The translations under genes and the position numbers were made by a program. From positions 2,046,001 through 2,110,000 of the forward strand of contig NZ_WSEL01000003.1 of assembly GCF_009758015.1 (NCBI RefSeq): 64,000 nt of DNA. Direction: 5' to 3'. This document shows, one piece after another, positions 8,493-17,086 of this stretch; the first letter of the stretch is position 1; every line of letters begins with the position of its first letter. The DNA is from Ramlibacter pinisoli (GTDB lineage: Bacteria; Pseudomonadota; Gammaproteobacteria; Burkholderiales; Burkholderiaceae_C). The notes below the pieces were generated by a model, which was not told where the DNA came from, searched no databases, and saw only the letters and a program-made list of their open reading frames with translations.

Positions 8493-9757
8493 TTGCTGCC
8501 CCCTTCTTCGCGCAAGGCCTGAAGAATGTCCGATGTGAGCTTCTTACTCTCCGGCCGCTGTTGCTTGCGCAGGCGCTCGCGAGACTCCTCCGGGCCTTTA
8601 TATGCTGTCATGGATGCCGAAGGCAGTGCGACCACTTGATCGCTTGCACCGCCGTGCAGAAGCACCTGCTGGGCGATTTGGCCCACGTCCTTCTTAAGCA
8701 GCCTCATGAAATACATGCCTCGACCCGCGGGTCTCAGCTTGATGACGCGGCGCAGCTCAAGGACGCGGTAGTCCTGGCCGATTGCAGTGGCGGGCCCGAT
8801 CTCGTTGCCGGCAACAAGCCTATTTAGTAGGGCGGCCGGCATCGTGATGCGCCCGCGCGAGCTCGCACTTTTTGAGATGCCATAGGTTAGGGCCGCGACC
8901 AACGCCTTGGCGGAATCGAAGGCATCGTCGACCATCGGGTCAACGAATTTGTGAAAGGCCCCAGGGGCTGTGACGAACACATGCTCTCCGGAGTCGTTCG
9001 ACACGGTGTTCACATCATAGAAACCCGCCGCCAATAGCTTCTCGAACAGGGTATCCCCAAGTTCCTTTCGGGCGGCCGCTCGGTCAATACACCCTGCGCT
9101 CTCAAGCTTTGCCGAGAAGTCACCAGCGCGCTGCCTGTCGGCGGCCGATAAGCTATTAAGAACCGTTTGGGTCTTTTGGATGTTGCCGCGACGAAACAAG
9201 TTTCCGTTGAAGAGGATGCGGTCTGATCCGGAAACTTCGAAGTCGACGAGGCCCATTCCCTCCATGCGACTCAGCAGATCTGTTGCCGCTGGGGAAGAGA
9301 GCTTGAATTCGTCACTTATGCGCTTCGTCTCAGCGCTGCGCAGTTGGGGTATTCCTGATGTTTGCTCCGCGACATCGATTACGGCACGCTCTTCCCCGGT
9401 GGGGCCGTGCTGACCAAATAGGGCAGCGGTTTCTTGAAGCACCTTGCGCGAGCTAACCCCGAGTACCTGTACATCGCCGCTGGAGCTGATGTCGATCACC
9501 TGACGGCTTCTGAGTTGCTCTAGATGGAATTTCAACTCGGTCTTGGGGTTGAGTTTGGCGGCTTTTGCAACTGCCTCAACTTCGGCGGCGCTCAGGCTAG
9601 TCTCATCGGAGGCCGCCATCCCAGCCAACAACAGTCCGCTTTTTGCTGCCCCATCGATAGAAGGAAACTCGGCAGCGCCCGCTTGGTCAGCTTGCAACTT
9701 GCGGCCGTGGTGGATGATCCACGCCCCCAGTGTTTCGCCATTCAGATCTTTGGTCAT
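8486..9757 (-). CDS. Multi-winged-helix protein of unknown function (partner of nuclease-like gene)
   Basis: A 423-residue protein that I do not recognise. It shows several consecutive segments with a winged-helix pattern of helix-turn-helix followed by a short beta hairpin: around residues 50-105 (SAAEVEAVAKAAKLNPK, then QVIDISSSGDVQV), around 145-195 (ISDEFKLSSPAATDLLSRM, then GLVDFEVSGSDRILF) and around 215-270. The C-terminal half has a GRGMYFMRLLKKDVGQIAQQVLLHG stretch and a basic tail. The ATG at 9757 is preferred over a GTG six bases upstream because a GGAGG ribosome site stands five bases before it and covers the GTG. First gene of the cassette, with the promoter presumably in 9758-9900. 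Likely DNA-binding; role as sensor, regulator or defence specificity subunit is inference. Confidence 0.65.
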   Translation of the reverse strand: MTKDLNGETLGAWIIHHGRKLQADQAGAAEFPSIDGAAKSGLLLAGMAASDETSLSAAEVEAVAKAAKLNPKTELKFHLEQLRSRQVIDISSSGDVQVLGVSSRKVLQETAALFGQHGPTGEERAVIDVAEQTSGIPQLRSAETKRISDEFKLSSPAATDLLSRMEGMGLVDFEVSGSDRILFNGNLFRRGNIQKTQTVLNSLSAADRQRAGDFSAKLESAGCIDRAAARKELGDTLFEKLLAAGFYDVNTVSNDSGEHVFVTAPGAFHKFVDPMVDDAFDSAKALVAALTYGISKSASSRGRITMPAALLNRLVAGNEIGPATAIGQDYRVLELRRVIKLRPAGRGMYFMRLLKKDVGQIAQQVLLHGGASDQVVALPSASMTAYKGPEESRERLRKQQRPESKKLTSDILQALREEGGSKW

Positions 9758-10128
9758 TGCCACCTCCGCTCCTCTATTGTTGAGCGCATTATGTGCCTGT
9801 GAGTTCGATTGCTGGCGCTTGCAAGGGTTGACCCACTCCGCCGGGGTGCAAGCAAGCGAGGATGTCGGCCGCCTCCGCCAAAGGCGCCTTCAACACTCAG
9901 GGACTTGCGGACCGTCCATCCGCACGTCAGACGCTTCGCTCCCAGTAGGAGTTACCGCCAACTCTCCTCAGTGACAGACCGCGGTCGGCGCCTCACCTGG
10001 AGCCCGGCCTCTTAATCTTCAGAGTCGGTTGAGCGCCCCGAATTGGCAGATGTGTCGCGTCACTCGCCTTGATGGCAGCGGGGGCCCGGTGCATTGAGTC
10101 GGCCGCCCCCCACAGGCGATACCTAGAT
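9758..10128. other. Intergenic stretch upstream of the winged-helix gene
   Basis: About 370 bases with no supportable gene on either strand. The part next to 9757 must carry the promoter of the two-gene cassette, but I cannot pick a clear -35/-10 pair. No repeats or strong hairpins are seen. Confidence 0.5.
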
Positions 10129-10341
10129 TTATGCGGCGCGCCAGTGCTCGGGATTGCCCTTGTTAATGTGTCGGACGCGCGCGACCAGCACTTGGGCCGT
10201 GCTCCATAGTCTTCGCGGCCTTGACCGCCGCTTCTTGAGTGGGGTAAGGCCCCTTGCTCGCAGTGCTGGCGCCGTAGTCGATCTCGTAGTGAGTAATAGT
10301 CCCGCCACCAGTCGGCTTGGGCTCAATAAAGACTCGTGTCA
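10129..10341 (-). pseudogene. Frameshifted small gene, DUF2188-like
   Basis: From the ATG at 10341 the frame reads MTRVFIEPKPTGGG, then YPTQEAAVKAAKTMEHG, resembling the short DUF2188-type proteins with an AxxxAK helix. It then leaves phase and stops at 10163. In the next frame, from about 10200, the protein-like sequence continues as AQVLVARVRHINKG and NPEHWRAA, ending at 10129. I recall tails of the form LVARVRHLN..PDHWR from Comamonadaceae small proteins of this type. A one-base insertion near 10196-10204 would explain the break. It may be a true mutation or a sequencing error. Function unknown even when intact. Confidence 0.6.
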
Positions 10342-10495
10342 TACAAAGCTCAGAAAAAAGAAATAGGAGACCCAGACTGCCCAACTAAATTGAACAGACG
10401 TCACTTTATTTGCTTTGAAGTGATACTTGAATGCAGCAGAGCTCCATTCAGCATCTAAACTGAGCTCGCTCAGGTCGCAACCCCGAGCGAGCCAG

Positions 10496-10573
10496 TTAGG
10501 TACGCAACAACATCACTGCGGTTGCGAGCGTGAAAACGCCGCCGGCCACAGACCGAATGAAGCGGAAAAGCAT
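10496..10573 (-). CDS. Possible 25-residue membrane microprotein
   Basis: The frame from the ATG at 10573 reads MLFRFIRSVAGGVFTLATAV followed by MLLRT. It has a basic N terminus followed by one short hydrophobic helix. A GGGAG-like ribosome site is placed six to ten bases upstream. Nothing else supports it, and such frames arise by chance, so this is a weak call. Confidence 0.28.
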   Translation of the reverse strand: MLFRFIRSVAGGVFTLATAVMLLRT

Positions 10574-10637
10574 GTTGAGCTCCCTTCTGGCCAGCCGAAG
10601 CTCTGGCCTAGGTGTCCTGCCGGACTTGTTGCACTAG

Positions 10638-10675
10638 AACCCTCGACGTCTGATCCACGTCGGGGGTTTCTTTTT
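10638..10675 (+). terminator. Rho-independent terminator (plus strand), no gene seen upstream
   Basis: An 11-base-pair stem (ACCCTCGACGT with ACGTCGGGGGT, one G-T pair) around a seven-base loop is followed by TTCTTTTT. It would stop plus-strand transcripts, yet no plus-strand gene is supportable in the preceding 250 bases. It may belong to a small RNA or to a lost gene. Confidence 0.65.
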
Positions 10676-11460
10676 GCCCTTGCTAGGGGCCGAATCAATA
10701 TACAACCGCCCCACTGATGGGCCGGTGGCATCGTGTAGGACGATGTGCGATTTCACTGTAGGTCGGCCATCGCCAAGAAGGGCCCAGAGGATTGCTCAGC
10801 TCGAGCCGGTGCTGTTCCTGATCCACGACGTACCGGGATCGGGTGGCCATCCTCCGGCCGATCCGCGGCCGGACTACGCGGTAGTGACTGAGCGCTTCAC
10901 GGTCCCAAGGTCTTCGTGCAGCGCTACGTGTCGTCGTCATTCATGGAGCACGTCGGCCGTTACAGCAGCCTTGCTCTGCCGACAGCGTAGGGTTACTGGA
11001 AGCTCGCCAACCCCCTGCCTGGTGCAGAAGCGCGAAGGTGTCGAGATGCTCGATTTCCTGCAGGTGCAGTTGCACGGGCCGTCAAACGCGTTGGGGGCGC
11101 GAGCACGGCGGGCGATCTCCGACAGCGCCGTCTCGGCCGCCTGCAGGTGTCCCCGTACGCCCATGATGGCGCCCCACCCGTTTGTGTTCGATCGAGAGGC
11201 CCAGCTTTCACAGGAGCCGGCCAGCACACACCACCGGTCTTCGGAACCCAAGCCTTCGCGCATGGCCCGAAAGCTGGCCCTTCCTTCCATTGCCGCGGGA
11301 GTGAGTCGCCGGCCCTCTGTTCCCCTCTGAAGCGCCCCATTGAACGACCGTCGAGACACTCATATTCGACGCGTACAAAGACGAAGGCCGCGCCAAGCCT
11401 GTCACCAGACTGTCGCCAGAGACAGGCGCTCCTCTTTCGATAGCACTAGGGGCCGGATTT
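10676..11460. other. Accessory stretch without a supportable gene, next to the tRNA gene
   Basis: About 780 bases between the orphan terminator and the tRNA. Several open frames exist on both strands but all have Arg/Pro/Ser-rich, motif-free translations and no credible start. A short plus-strand hydrophobic piece (EPVLFLIHDV) near 10805 might be a relic of a coding gene, but I cannot extend it. No integrase, transposase or copy of the tRNA 3' end is visible. Confidence 0.45.
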
Positions 11461-11537
<77 letters not shown>

Positions 11538-11572
11538 CTGCGGACGATTGTAGGGAGCGCGCCGGGCAGCCC

Positions 11573-12574
11573 CTATTTGTGGTGGCTCAGTGCGTTGCTC
11601 ACCAGGCGCGACGTGATGTCCACGATCTGGATCATCCGGTCGTAGGGCATGCGGGTGGGCCCGATGACGCCCAGCGTGCCGACGACCTGGCCGTCCACCT
11701 CGTATGGGGCGCTGACGACCGACAGCTCCTCGAACGGCACGAACTTGCTCTCGCCGCCGATGAAGATGCGCACGCCCGCGGCCTGGCTGGAGATGTCGAG
11801 CAGGCGCATCAGCTGGGTCTTCTGCTCGAACAGCTCGAATGCCTTGCGCAGGTGCGACATGTCGCTGGAGAAGTCGGACACCGCCAGCAGGTTGCGCTCG
11901 CCGGAGATCACCACGTCGTCCTGCTGCGACATGGCCTCCGAACTGGCGTCGACGGCGGTCTGCATCAGCTGCACGATTTCGCCGCGCAGCCGCTCGACCT
12001 CGCCCTTGAGCCGCTCGCGCACCTGCTCGATGGCCAGGCCGGCGTAGTGGGTGTTGATGTAGTTGGCGGCTTCGACCAGCTGGTTCTGGGTGTGGTCGGT
12101 CTCGGTGAACACCACCCGGTTCTGCACGTCGCCCTCGGGCGACACGATGATCACCAGGAAGCGCCGCTCCGACAGGCGCAGGAACTCGATGTGGCGGAAC
12201 ACCGAACTGCGCCGTGGCGCCATGACGACACCCACGAACTGCGACAGGTTGGACAACAGCTGGGCGGCGTTGGCGATGACGCGCTGCGGCTGGTCGGCCG
12301 GCAGGCTGGGCGCCATGAACTGCTCGCGCTGCACGGTGAGCATGGTGTCCACGAACAGGCGGTAGCCGCGCGCGGTGGGGATGCGGCCGGCCGAGGTGTG
12401 GGGGCTGGCGATGAACCCGAGCTCCTCGAGGTCGGACATCACGTTGCGGATGGTGGCCGGCGACAGCTCCAGCCCCGAGGCGCGCGACAGGGTGCGCGAG
12501 CCGACCGGCTGCCCGTCGGCGATATAGCGCTCGACCAGCGCTTTCAACAACAACTTGGCACGGTCATCGAGCAT
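11573..12574 (-). CDS. hrcA: Heat-inducible transcription repressor HrcA
   Basis: A 333-residue HrcA, the repressor that binds CIRCE operators upstream of chaperone genes and depends on GroEL for activity. The N-terminal winged helix covers residues 1-75, including [29 protein letters not shown] and [15 protein letters not shown], both strongly conserved in HrcA. The C-terminal part ends with the conserved [14 protein letters not shown]. The ATG at 12574 gives the usual length. It is divergent from nadK across only 45 bases. No CIRCE is visible in front of hrcA itself, but a perfect one lies upstream of rpoH at 48247 in this window. Confidence 0.97.
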   Translation of the reverse strand: MLDDRAKLLLKALVERYIADGQPVGSRTLSRASGLELSPATIRNVMSDLEELGFIASPHTSAGRIPTARGYRLFVDTMLTVQREQFMAPSLPADQPQRVIANAAQLLSNLSQFVGVVMAPRRSSVFRHIEFLRLSERRFLVIIVSPEGDVQNRVVFTETDHTQNQLVEAANYINTHYAGLAIEQVRERLKGEVERLRGEIVQLMQTAVDASSEAMSQQDDVVISGERNLLAVSDFSSDMSHLRKAFELFEQKTQLMRLLDISSQAAGVRIFIGGESKFVPFEELSVVSAPYEVDGQVVGTLGVIGPTRMPYDRMIQIVDITSRLVSNALSHHK

Positions 12575-12619
12575 GGTGCGGAGGCCTCGCAGGAATTTTA
12601 ATGATGTAATTTGCCCACG

Positions 12620-13519
12620 ATGAACTCCGTGTTCCACCAGGTCGCGCTGATCGGCAAGTACCACGCCGGGGCCGGTGGCACGGCGGCGGCGGCGTCCAAC
12701 CGCGCCGCGCTGGAGGACATCGCGCAATTCCTGGTGGCCGAAGGCTGCGACGTGGCCATCGAACACGACACGGCCAGCGCCTCGGGCATTGTCGGCTATC
12801 CGGTCCTGGATGTCGCCGCCATCGGCACCCAGTGCGACCTGGGCCTGGTGATCGGCGGCGACGGCACCATGCTGGGTATCGGCCGCCGGCTCGCGCGCCA
12901 CGGCGTGCCCCTGATCGGCATCAACCAGGGCCGCCTCGGCTTCATCACCGATATTCCGCTCGACCGCTACCGGCAGGTCCTGGCGCCCATGCTGCGGGGG
13001 GAACACGAAGAGGACCGCCGCAGCCTCATGCAGGCCTGCGTCATGCGCGACGGCCGCTGCGTGTTCAAGGCCCAGGCCATGAACGACGTGGTGGTCAACC
13101 GGGGCGCCACCTCCGGCATGGTCGAACTGCGGGTCGAGGTCGATGGCCACTTCGTCGCCAGCCAGCGCGCCGACGGCCTGATCGTCGCCACCCCCACGGG
13201 GTCCACCGCATACTCCCTGTCCGCGGGCGGTCCCCTGCTGCACCCCGCCAACCCGGTCTGGGTGCTGGTGCCGATCGCGCCGCACACGCTGTCCAACCGT
13301 CCCATCGTCATCCCGGACAGCGGCGAGATCGCCATCGAGCTGGTGGCGGGCCGCGATGCCAGCGCCAACTTCGACATGCAATCGCTGGCTTCGCTGCTGC
13401 ATGGCGACCGCATCCTGGTCAAGCGCTCCGACCACCAGGTGCGGTTCCTGCATCCGATCGGCTGGACCTATTACGACACGCTGCGCAAGAAGCTGCACTG
13501 GAACGAGGGGGGATCGTGA
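12620..13519 (+). CDS. nadK: NAD kinase
   Basis: A 299-residue cytoplasmic NAD kinase that phosphorylates NAD to NADP with ATP or polyphosphate. The GGDGT motif is at residues 79-83, followed by the family's [11 protein letters not shown] segment and [14 protein letters not shown], the NAD-binding and catalytic regions. The start is the ATG at 12620. A TTG nine bases earlier is less likely. The last bases overlap recN as GTGA. The nadK-recN pair is a common betaproteobacterial arrangement. Confidence 0.97.
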   Translation: MNSVFHQVALIGKYHAGAGGTAAAASNRAALEDIAQFLVAEGCDVAIEHDTASASGIVGYPVLDVAAIGTQCDLGLVIGGDGTMLGIGRRLARHGVPLIGINQGRLGFITDIPLDRYRQVLAPMLRGEHEEDRRSLMQACVMRDGRCVFKAQAMNDVVVNRGATSGMVELRVEVDGHFVASQRADGLIVATPTGSTAYSLSAGGPLLHPANPVWVLVPIAPHTLSNRPIVIPDSGEIAIELVAGRDASANFDMQSLASLLHGDRILVKRSDHQVRFLHPIGWTYYDTLRKKLHWNEGGS

Positions 13520-15168
13520 GCCTCAAGCGAATGGCCTTGCGCGATTTCGTCATCGTGCGCGGGCTGGAACTGGACCTGGACGCCGGCTTCACCGTCCTGA
13601 CCGGTGAGACCGGCGCCGGCAAGTCCATCCTGGTCGACGCCTTGCAACTGGCGCTGGGCGCCCGGGCCGACGTCGGCGTGGTGCGCGAAGGTGCGGCGCG
13701 CGCCGAGATCAGCGCCGAGTTCGACCAGCCGCCGGCGCTGGCAGGCTGGCTCGAGGAAGCCGGCTTCGACGGCGGCGACACGCTGCTGCTGCGGCGCAGC
13801 ATCGACAACCAGGGCAAGAGCCGCGCCTGGGTCAATGGCAGCCCCGCCACCGCCGCACAGTTGCGCGAGCTGGGTGAACGCCTGGTCGACATCCACGGCC
13901 AGCATGCCTGGCAGAGCCTCACCCGCCCCGACGCCGTGCGCGACCTGCTCGATGCCTACGCCGGCACGTCCGCCACCCGGCTGCAGCAGCTCTGGCAGCA
14001 ATGGCGTACCGCCCAGAAGGCTCTTGCCGAAGCCCGGACCGCCCAGGATTCACTCCAGCGCGAACGCGAGCGGCTCGCCTGGCAGATCGGCGAAGTCGAC
14101 AAGCTGGCCCCCGGGGCCGACGAGTGGGACGACCTGAACACCAGCCACTCGCGGCTGTCGCATGCCCAGGCGCTGCTCGATGCCGCACAGGCCGCCATCG
14201 AGGCCCTGCAAGGCGAGGACAGCGGCGCCACGGTGCGGCTGTCCGCGGCCCAGGCCGCCCTGCACGAGCAGCAGCACCTGGAACCGGAGTTCCGCGAGCT
14301 GGCCGACGTGCTGGCGTCCAGCCTGGCCCAGGCGGAGGACGCGGCGCACACGCTGCACGCCTACCTGCGCAGGACCGACCTCGACCCGCAGCGGCTCGCG
14401 CAACTCGACGAGCGCATGGCGTCCTGGGTGTCGCTGGCGCGCCGCTACAAGCGCCAGCCGGCCGAGTTGCCGGCGCTGCTGGCCGGCTGGAAGGACGACC
14501 TCGCCCGTCTCGACGCGGCGGCGGACCTGGCCGCCCTGGAAGCGGCCGAGCAGCGCGCCAGCCAGGCCTACCTGGCCGAAGCGCGGTCGCTGTCCAAGGC
14601 CCGCACCAAGGCCGCGCCGCAACTGGCCAAGGCGATCACGCAGGCCATGCAGGGGCTGGGCATGCAGGGCGGGCGCTTCGAGGTGGCCGTGCAACCCTTG
14701 CCGGAGCCCACCGCGGCCGGCCTGGACGACATCGCCTTCCTGGTCGCCGGCCATCCCGGCGCGACACCGCGACCGGTCGGCAAGGTGGCCTCGGGCGGCG
14801 AGCTCTCGCGCATCGCCCTGGCCATCGCGGTCACCACCAGCCAGCTGGGCACCGCCCAGACCCTGATCTTCGACGAGGTCGACGCCGGCGTCGGCGGTGC
14901 GGTGGCCGAAACGGTCGGCCGGCTCATGAAGCAGCTGGGCCGCGACCGCCAGGTGCTGGCGGTCACCCATCTGCCGCAAGTGGCCGCCTGCGCCGACCAC
15001 CACCTGGTGGTCGCCAAGCAGAGCGGCAAGGCAGGCACCACGAGCAGCGTGGCGCCGGTCCAGGGCGAGCAGCGCGTCGCCGAGGTGGCCCGCATGCTGG
15101 GCGGCGAGAGGCTGTCCGGCACCACCCTGGCCCACGCCAAGGAAATGCTGGGCAGCGCAGCGGCATGA
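13516..15168 (+). CDS. recN: DNA repair protein RecN
   Basis: A 550-residue SMC-like ATPase that acts in repair of double-strand breaks. Walker A GETGAGKS lies at residues 30-37, the long Ala/Glu/Leu-rich coiled-coil arms cover roughly residues 150-380, and the C-terminal half carries the ABC signature ([14 protein letters not shown]) and Walker B ([12 protein letters not shown]). The GTG start is chosen because it overlaps the nadK stop (GTGA) and gives the family N terminus [10 protein letters not shown]. It ends in an ATGA overlap with rapZ. No LexA box was identified, as the promoter lies upstream of nadK. Confidence 0.96.
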   Translation: MSLKRMALRDFVIVRGLELDLDAGFTVLTGETGAGKSILVDALQLALGARADVGVVREGAARAEISAEFDQPPALAGWLEEAGFDGGDTLLLRRSIDNQGKSRAWVNGSPATAAQLRELGERLVDIHGQHAWQSLTRPDAVRDLLDAYAGTSATRLQQLWQQWRTAQKALAEARTAQDSLQRERERLAWQIGEVDKLAPGADEWDDLNTSHSRLSHAQALLDAAQAAIEALQGEDSGATVRLSAAQAALHEQQHLEPEFRELADVLASSLAQAEDAAHTLHAYLRRTDLDPQRLAQLDERMASWVSLARRYKRQPAELPALLAGWKDDLARLDAAADLAALEAAEQRASQAYLAEARSLSKARTKAAPQLAKAITQAMQGLGMQGGRFEVAVQPLPEPTAAGLDDIAFLVAGHPGATPRPVGKVASGGELSRIALAIAVTTSQLGTAQTLIFDEVDAGVGGAVAETVGRLMKQLGRDRQVLAVTHLPQVAACADHHLVVAKQSGKAGTTSSVAPVQGEQRVAEVARMLGGERLSGTTLAHAKEMLGSAAA

Positions 15169-16046
15169 GCCTCGACCTCGTCCTCATCACCGGCATGTCC
15201 GGCTCGGGCAAGTCGGTCGCCCTGCGCGCCCTGGAGGACGCCGGCTACTACTGCGTGGACAACCTCCCGCCCGAGCTGCTGCTGTCGTTCGTCGCGCTCG
15301 AGCAGGCCAACAAGGGCAAGCAGGTCGCCATCGCCATGGACGTGCGCAGCGCCACGTCCCTGCCGCAGGTTCCCGCGCAGTTGCGCGAGCTGCGGGCGCA
15401 GGGCGTGCGGATCCGCTCGCTGTTCCTCGACTCCACCACCGACACCCTGGTGCGGCGCTTTTCCGAAACCCGCCGGCGGCACCCGCTCTCGCAGCAGCAG
15501 ACCGGCGAGGAAAGCGATCCCCTGCTGCGCCGGCGGGCCGTCATCGATGCCATCGAACTGGAGCGCGAACTGCTCGCCGACCTGCGCGAGCAGGCCCATG
15601 TCATCGACAGCAGCACCATCCGGCCGGCGCAACTGCAGGCCCAGGTGAAGTCCGTGCTGTCGGTCGACGACAGCCAGCTCACGCTGGTGTTCGAGTCGTT
15701 CGCCTTCAAGCGCGGCATCCCGGTGGACGCCGACTACGTGTTCGACGTGCGCATGCTGCCCAACCCGCACTACGACCCGGCGCTGCGCGACCTCACCGGC
15801 CTGGACGAGCCGGTGGCCGAGTTCCTGCGCCGCCAGGACAGCGTCGAGAGGATGTTCGGCGGCATCCAGAGCTTCCTCGCCGCCTGGCTGGAACCGCTGG
15901 CGCGCGACCACCGCAGCTATGTCACGGTGGCGATCGGCTGCACCGGCGGCCAGCACCGGTCGGTGTACCTGGTGGAGCGCCTGGCCGCCGCCTTCCAGCA
16001 GCGCTGGTCGACGCTCAAGCGCCACCGGGAACTCGAGCGCGACTAG
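15165..16046 (+). CDS. rapZ: RNase adapter protein RapZ (GTP/ATP-binding, YvcJ family)
   Basis: A 293-residue P-loop protein. In enterobacteria RapZ directs RNase E to the GlmZ small RNA and so controls glucosamine-6-phosphate synthase. In other bacteria the nucleotide-hydrolysing activity is known but targets are less clear. Walker A GMSGSGKS is at residues 10-17. The family motifs [22 protein letters not shown] and the C-terminal [17 protein letters not shown] are all present. The ATG overlaps the recN stop (ATGA). Its TAG stop shares the palindrome CTAG with the mutY stop on the other strand. Confidence 0.96.
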   Translation: MSLDLVLITGMSGSGKSVALRALEDAGYYCVDNLPPELLLSFVALEQANKGKQVAIAMDVRSATSLPQVPAQLRELRAQGVRIRSLFLDSTTDTLVRRFSETRRRHPLSQQQTGEESDPLLRRRAVIDAIELERELLADLREQAHVIDSSTIRPAQLQAQVKSVLSVDDSQLTLVFESFAFKRGIPVDADYVFDVRMLPNPHYDPALRDLTGLDEPVAEFLRRQDSVERMFGGIQSFLAAWLEPLARDHRSYVTVAIGCTGGQHRSVYLVERLAAAFQQRWSTLKRHRELERD

Positions 16047-17086
16047 TCGCCGCCGGCGGCCAGCAGCCTGCGCACCGGGGCGGGCAGTCCCAGCGCCTCC
16101 CAGTCGTTTCGCGCGAACCAACGCCCTTCGCGTCCCGGTAGCGGCCGGGCCGGCAGCGCCGCCCGCACCGGATGCAGGTGCAGATCCTTGTGGGTCAGCA
16201 CGTGCAGCACGGGCGGTTCGTCCTGCAGGCCGGCGCGGGCCCGGGCCGGCAGCGTTTGCGCCAACTCCTCACGCGAGTCGAACAGCGGCAGGCAATAGAG
16301 CCCCGCCCAGACGCCCGGCACCGGGCGCTTTTCCAGCCACACCGAACCGTCACTGGCCTGCGCCTGCAGCAGCCAGAGCGACTGCGCCGTGCGGCGCAGC
16401 TTGCGGGTCCTGACGGGATAGCTGTCGGGGCGGCCCTCGCGGCGGGCGAGGCATTCGGATTCGAGCGGGCACAGCAGGCAACTCGGCTCGCGCACCAGGC
16501 AGACGGTGGCGCCCAGGTCCATCAGTCCCTGCGTGTAGGCCGGCATGTCGGCGCCGTCGCGCGGGACCAGCTCGCCCGCCCGGTCCCACAGCGCCCGTTG
16601 CGCGGCGCCGGCGGCCAGGTCGTCGCCGAAGGCCAGCGCGCGCGCCAGCACCCGCTTGACGTTGCCGTCCAGGATGGCCACGCGCTCGCCGAAACAGAAC
16701 GCCGCGATGGCCGCCGCCGTCGACCGGCCGATGCCGGGCAGGGTATCCAGCGCCGCTGCACTGGCGGGGAACCGGCCGCCATGCTGCTCGACCACCTGCT
16801 GCGCGCAGCGGTGCAGGTTGCGCGCACGGCTGTAGTAACCCAGGCCGCTCCACAGGCCGAGCACGTCGTCCAGCGGGGCGGCGGCCAGCGCGCGCACGTC
16901 CGGGAACCGCAGCAGGAACCGTTCGTAGTAGCCCAGGACCACCGCCACCTGGGTCTGCTGCAACATGATCTCCGACAGCCAGACGCGGTAGGGATCGCGG
17001 GTGTCCTGCCAGGGCAGGCCCTGGCGGCCGTGGCTGCGCTGCCAGCGCACCACCCGCCCGGCGATGTCGCCGGGGACGGCGCTCAT
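16043..17086 (-). CDS. mutY: Adenine DNA glycosylase MutY
   Basis: A 347-residue glycosylase that removes adenine mispaired with 8-oxoguanine. Catalytic Glu39 is in [11 protein letters not shown], the helix-hairpin-helix is [15 protein letters not shown] (residues 113-127) and Asp140 is in ILDGNVKRV. The [4Fe-4S] cluster ligands are Cys196, Cys203, Cys206 and Cys212 with the C-x6-C-x2-C-x5-C spacing. The C-terminal NUDIX-like domain that recognises 8-oxoguanine starts near residue 225. The ATG overlaps the stop of the dynamin-like gene (ATGA). MutM, the other enzyme of the 8-oxoguanine system, lies two genes upstream on the same strand. Confidence 0.97.
   Translation of the reverse strand: MSAVPGDIAGRVVRWQRSHGRQGLPWQDTRDPYRVWLSEIMLQQTQVAVVLGYYERFLLRFPDVRALAAAPLDDVLGLWSGLGYYSRARNLHRCAQQVVEQHGGRFPASAAALDTLPGIGRSTAAAIAAFCFGERVAILDGNVKRVLARALAFGDDLAAGAAQRALWDRAGELVPRDGADMPAYTQGLMDLGATVCLVREPSCLLCPLESECLARREGRPDSYPVRTRKLRRTAQSLWLLQAQASDGSVWLEKRPVPGVWAGLYCLPLFDSREELAQTLPARARAGLQDEPPVLHVLTHKDLHLHPVRAALPARPLPGREGRWFARNDWEALGLPAPVRRLLAAGGD

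Noticed and set aside
10674..11330. Plus-strand open frame of 218 codons next to the tRNA
   Set aside because: No motif, no good start and Arg/Ser/Pro-rich translation; also overlapped by equally long frames on the other strand.
12832..13519. Upstream part of the long open frame that contains recN
   Set aside because: It is an antiphase frame inside nadK. RecN starts at the GTG at 13516, as its N terminus and the stop overlap show.
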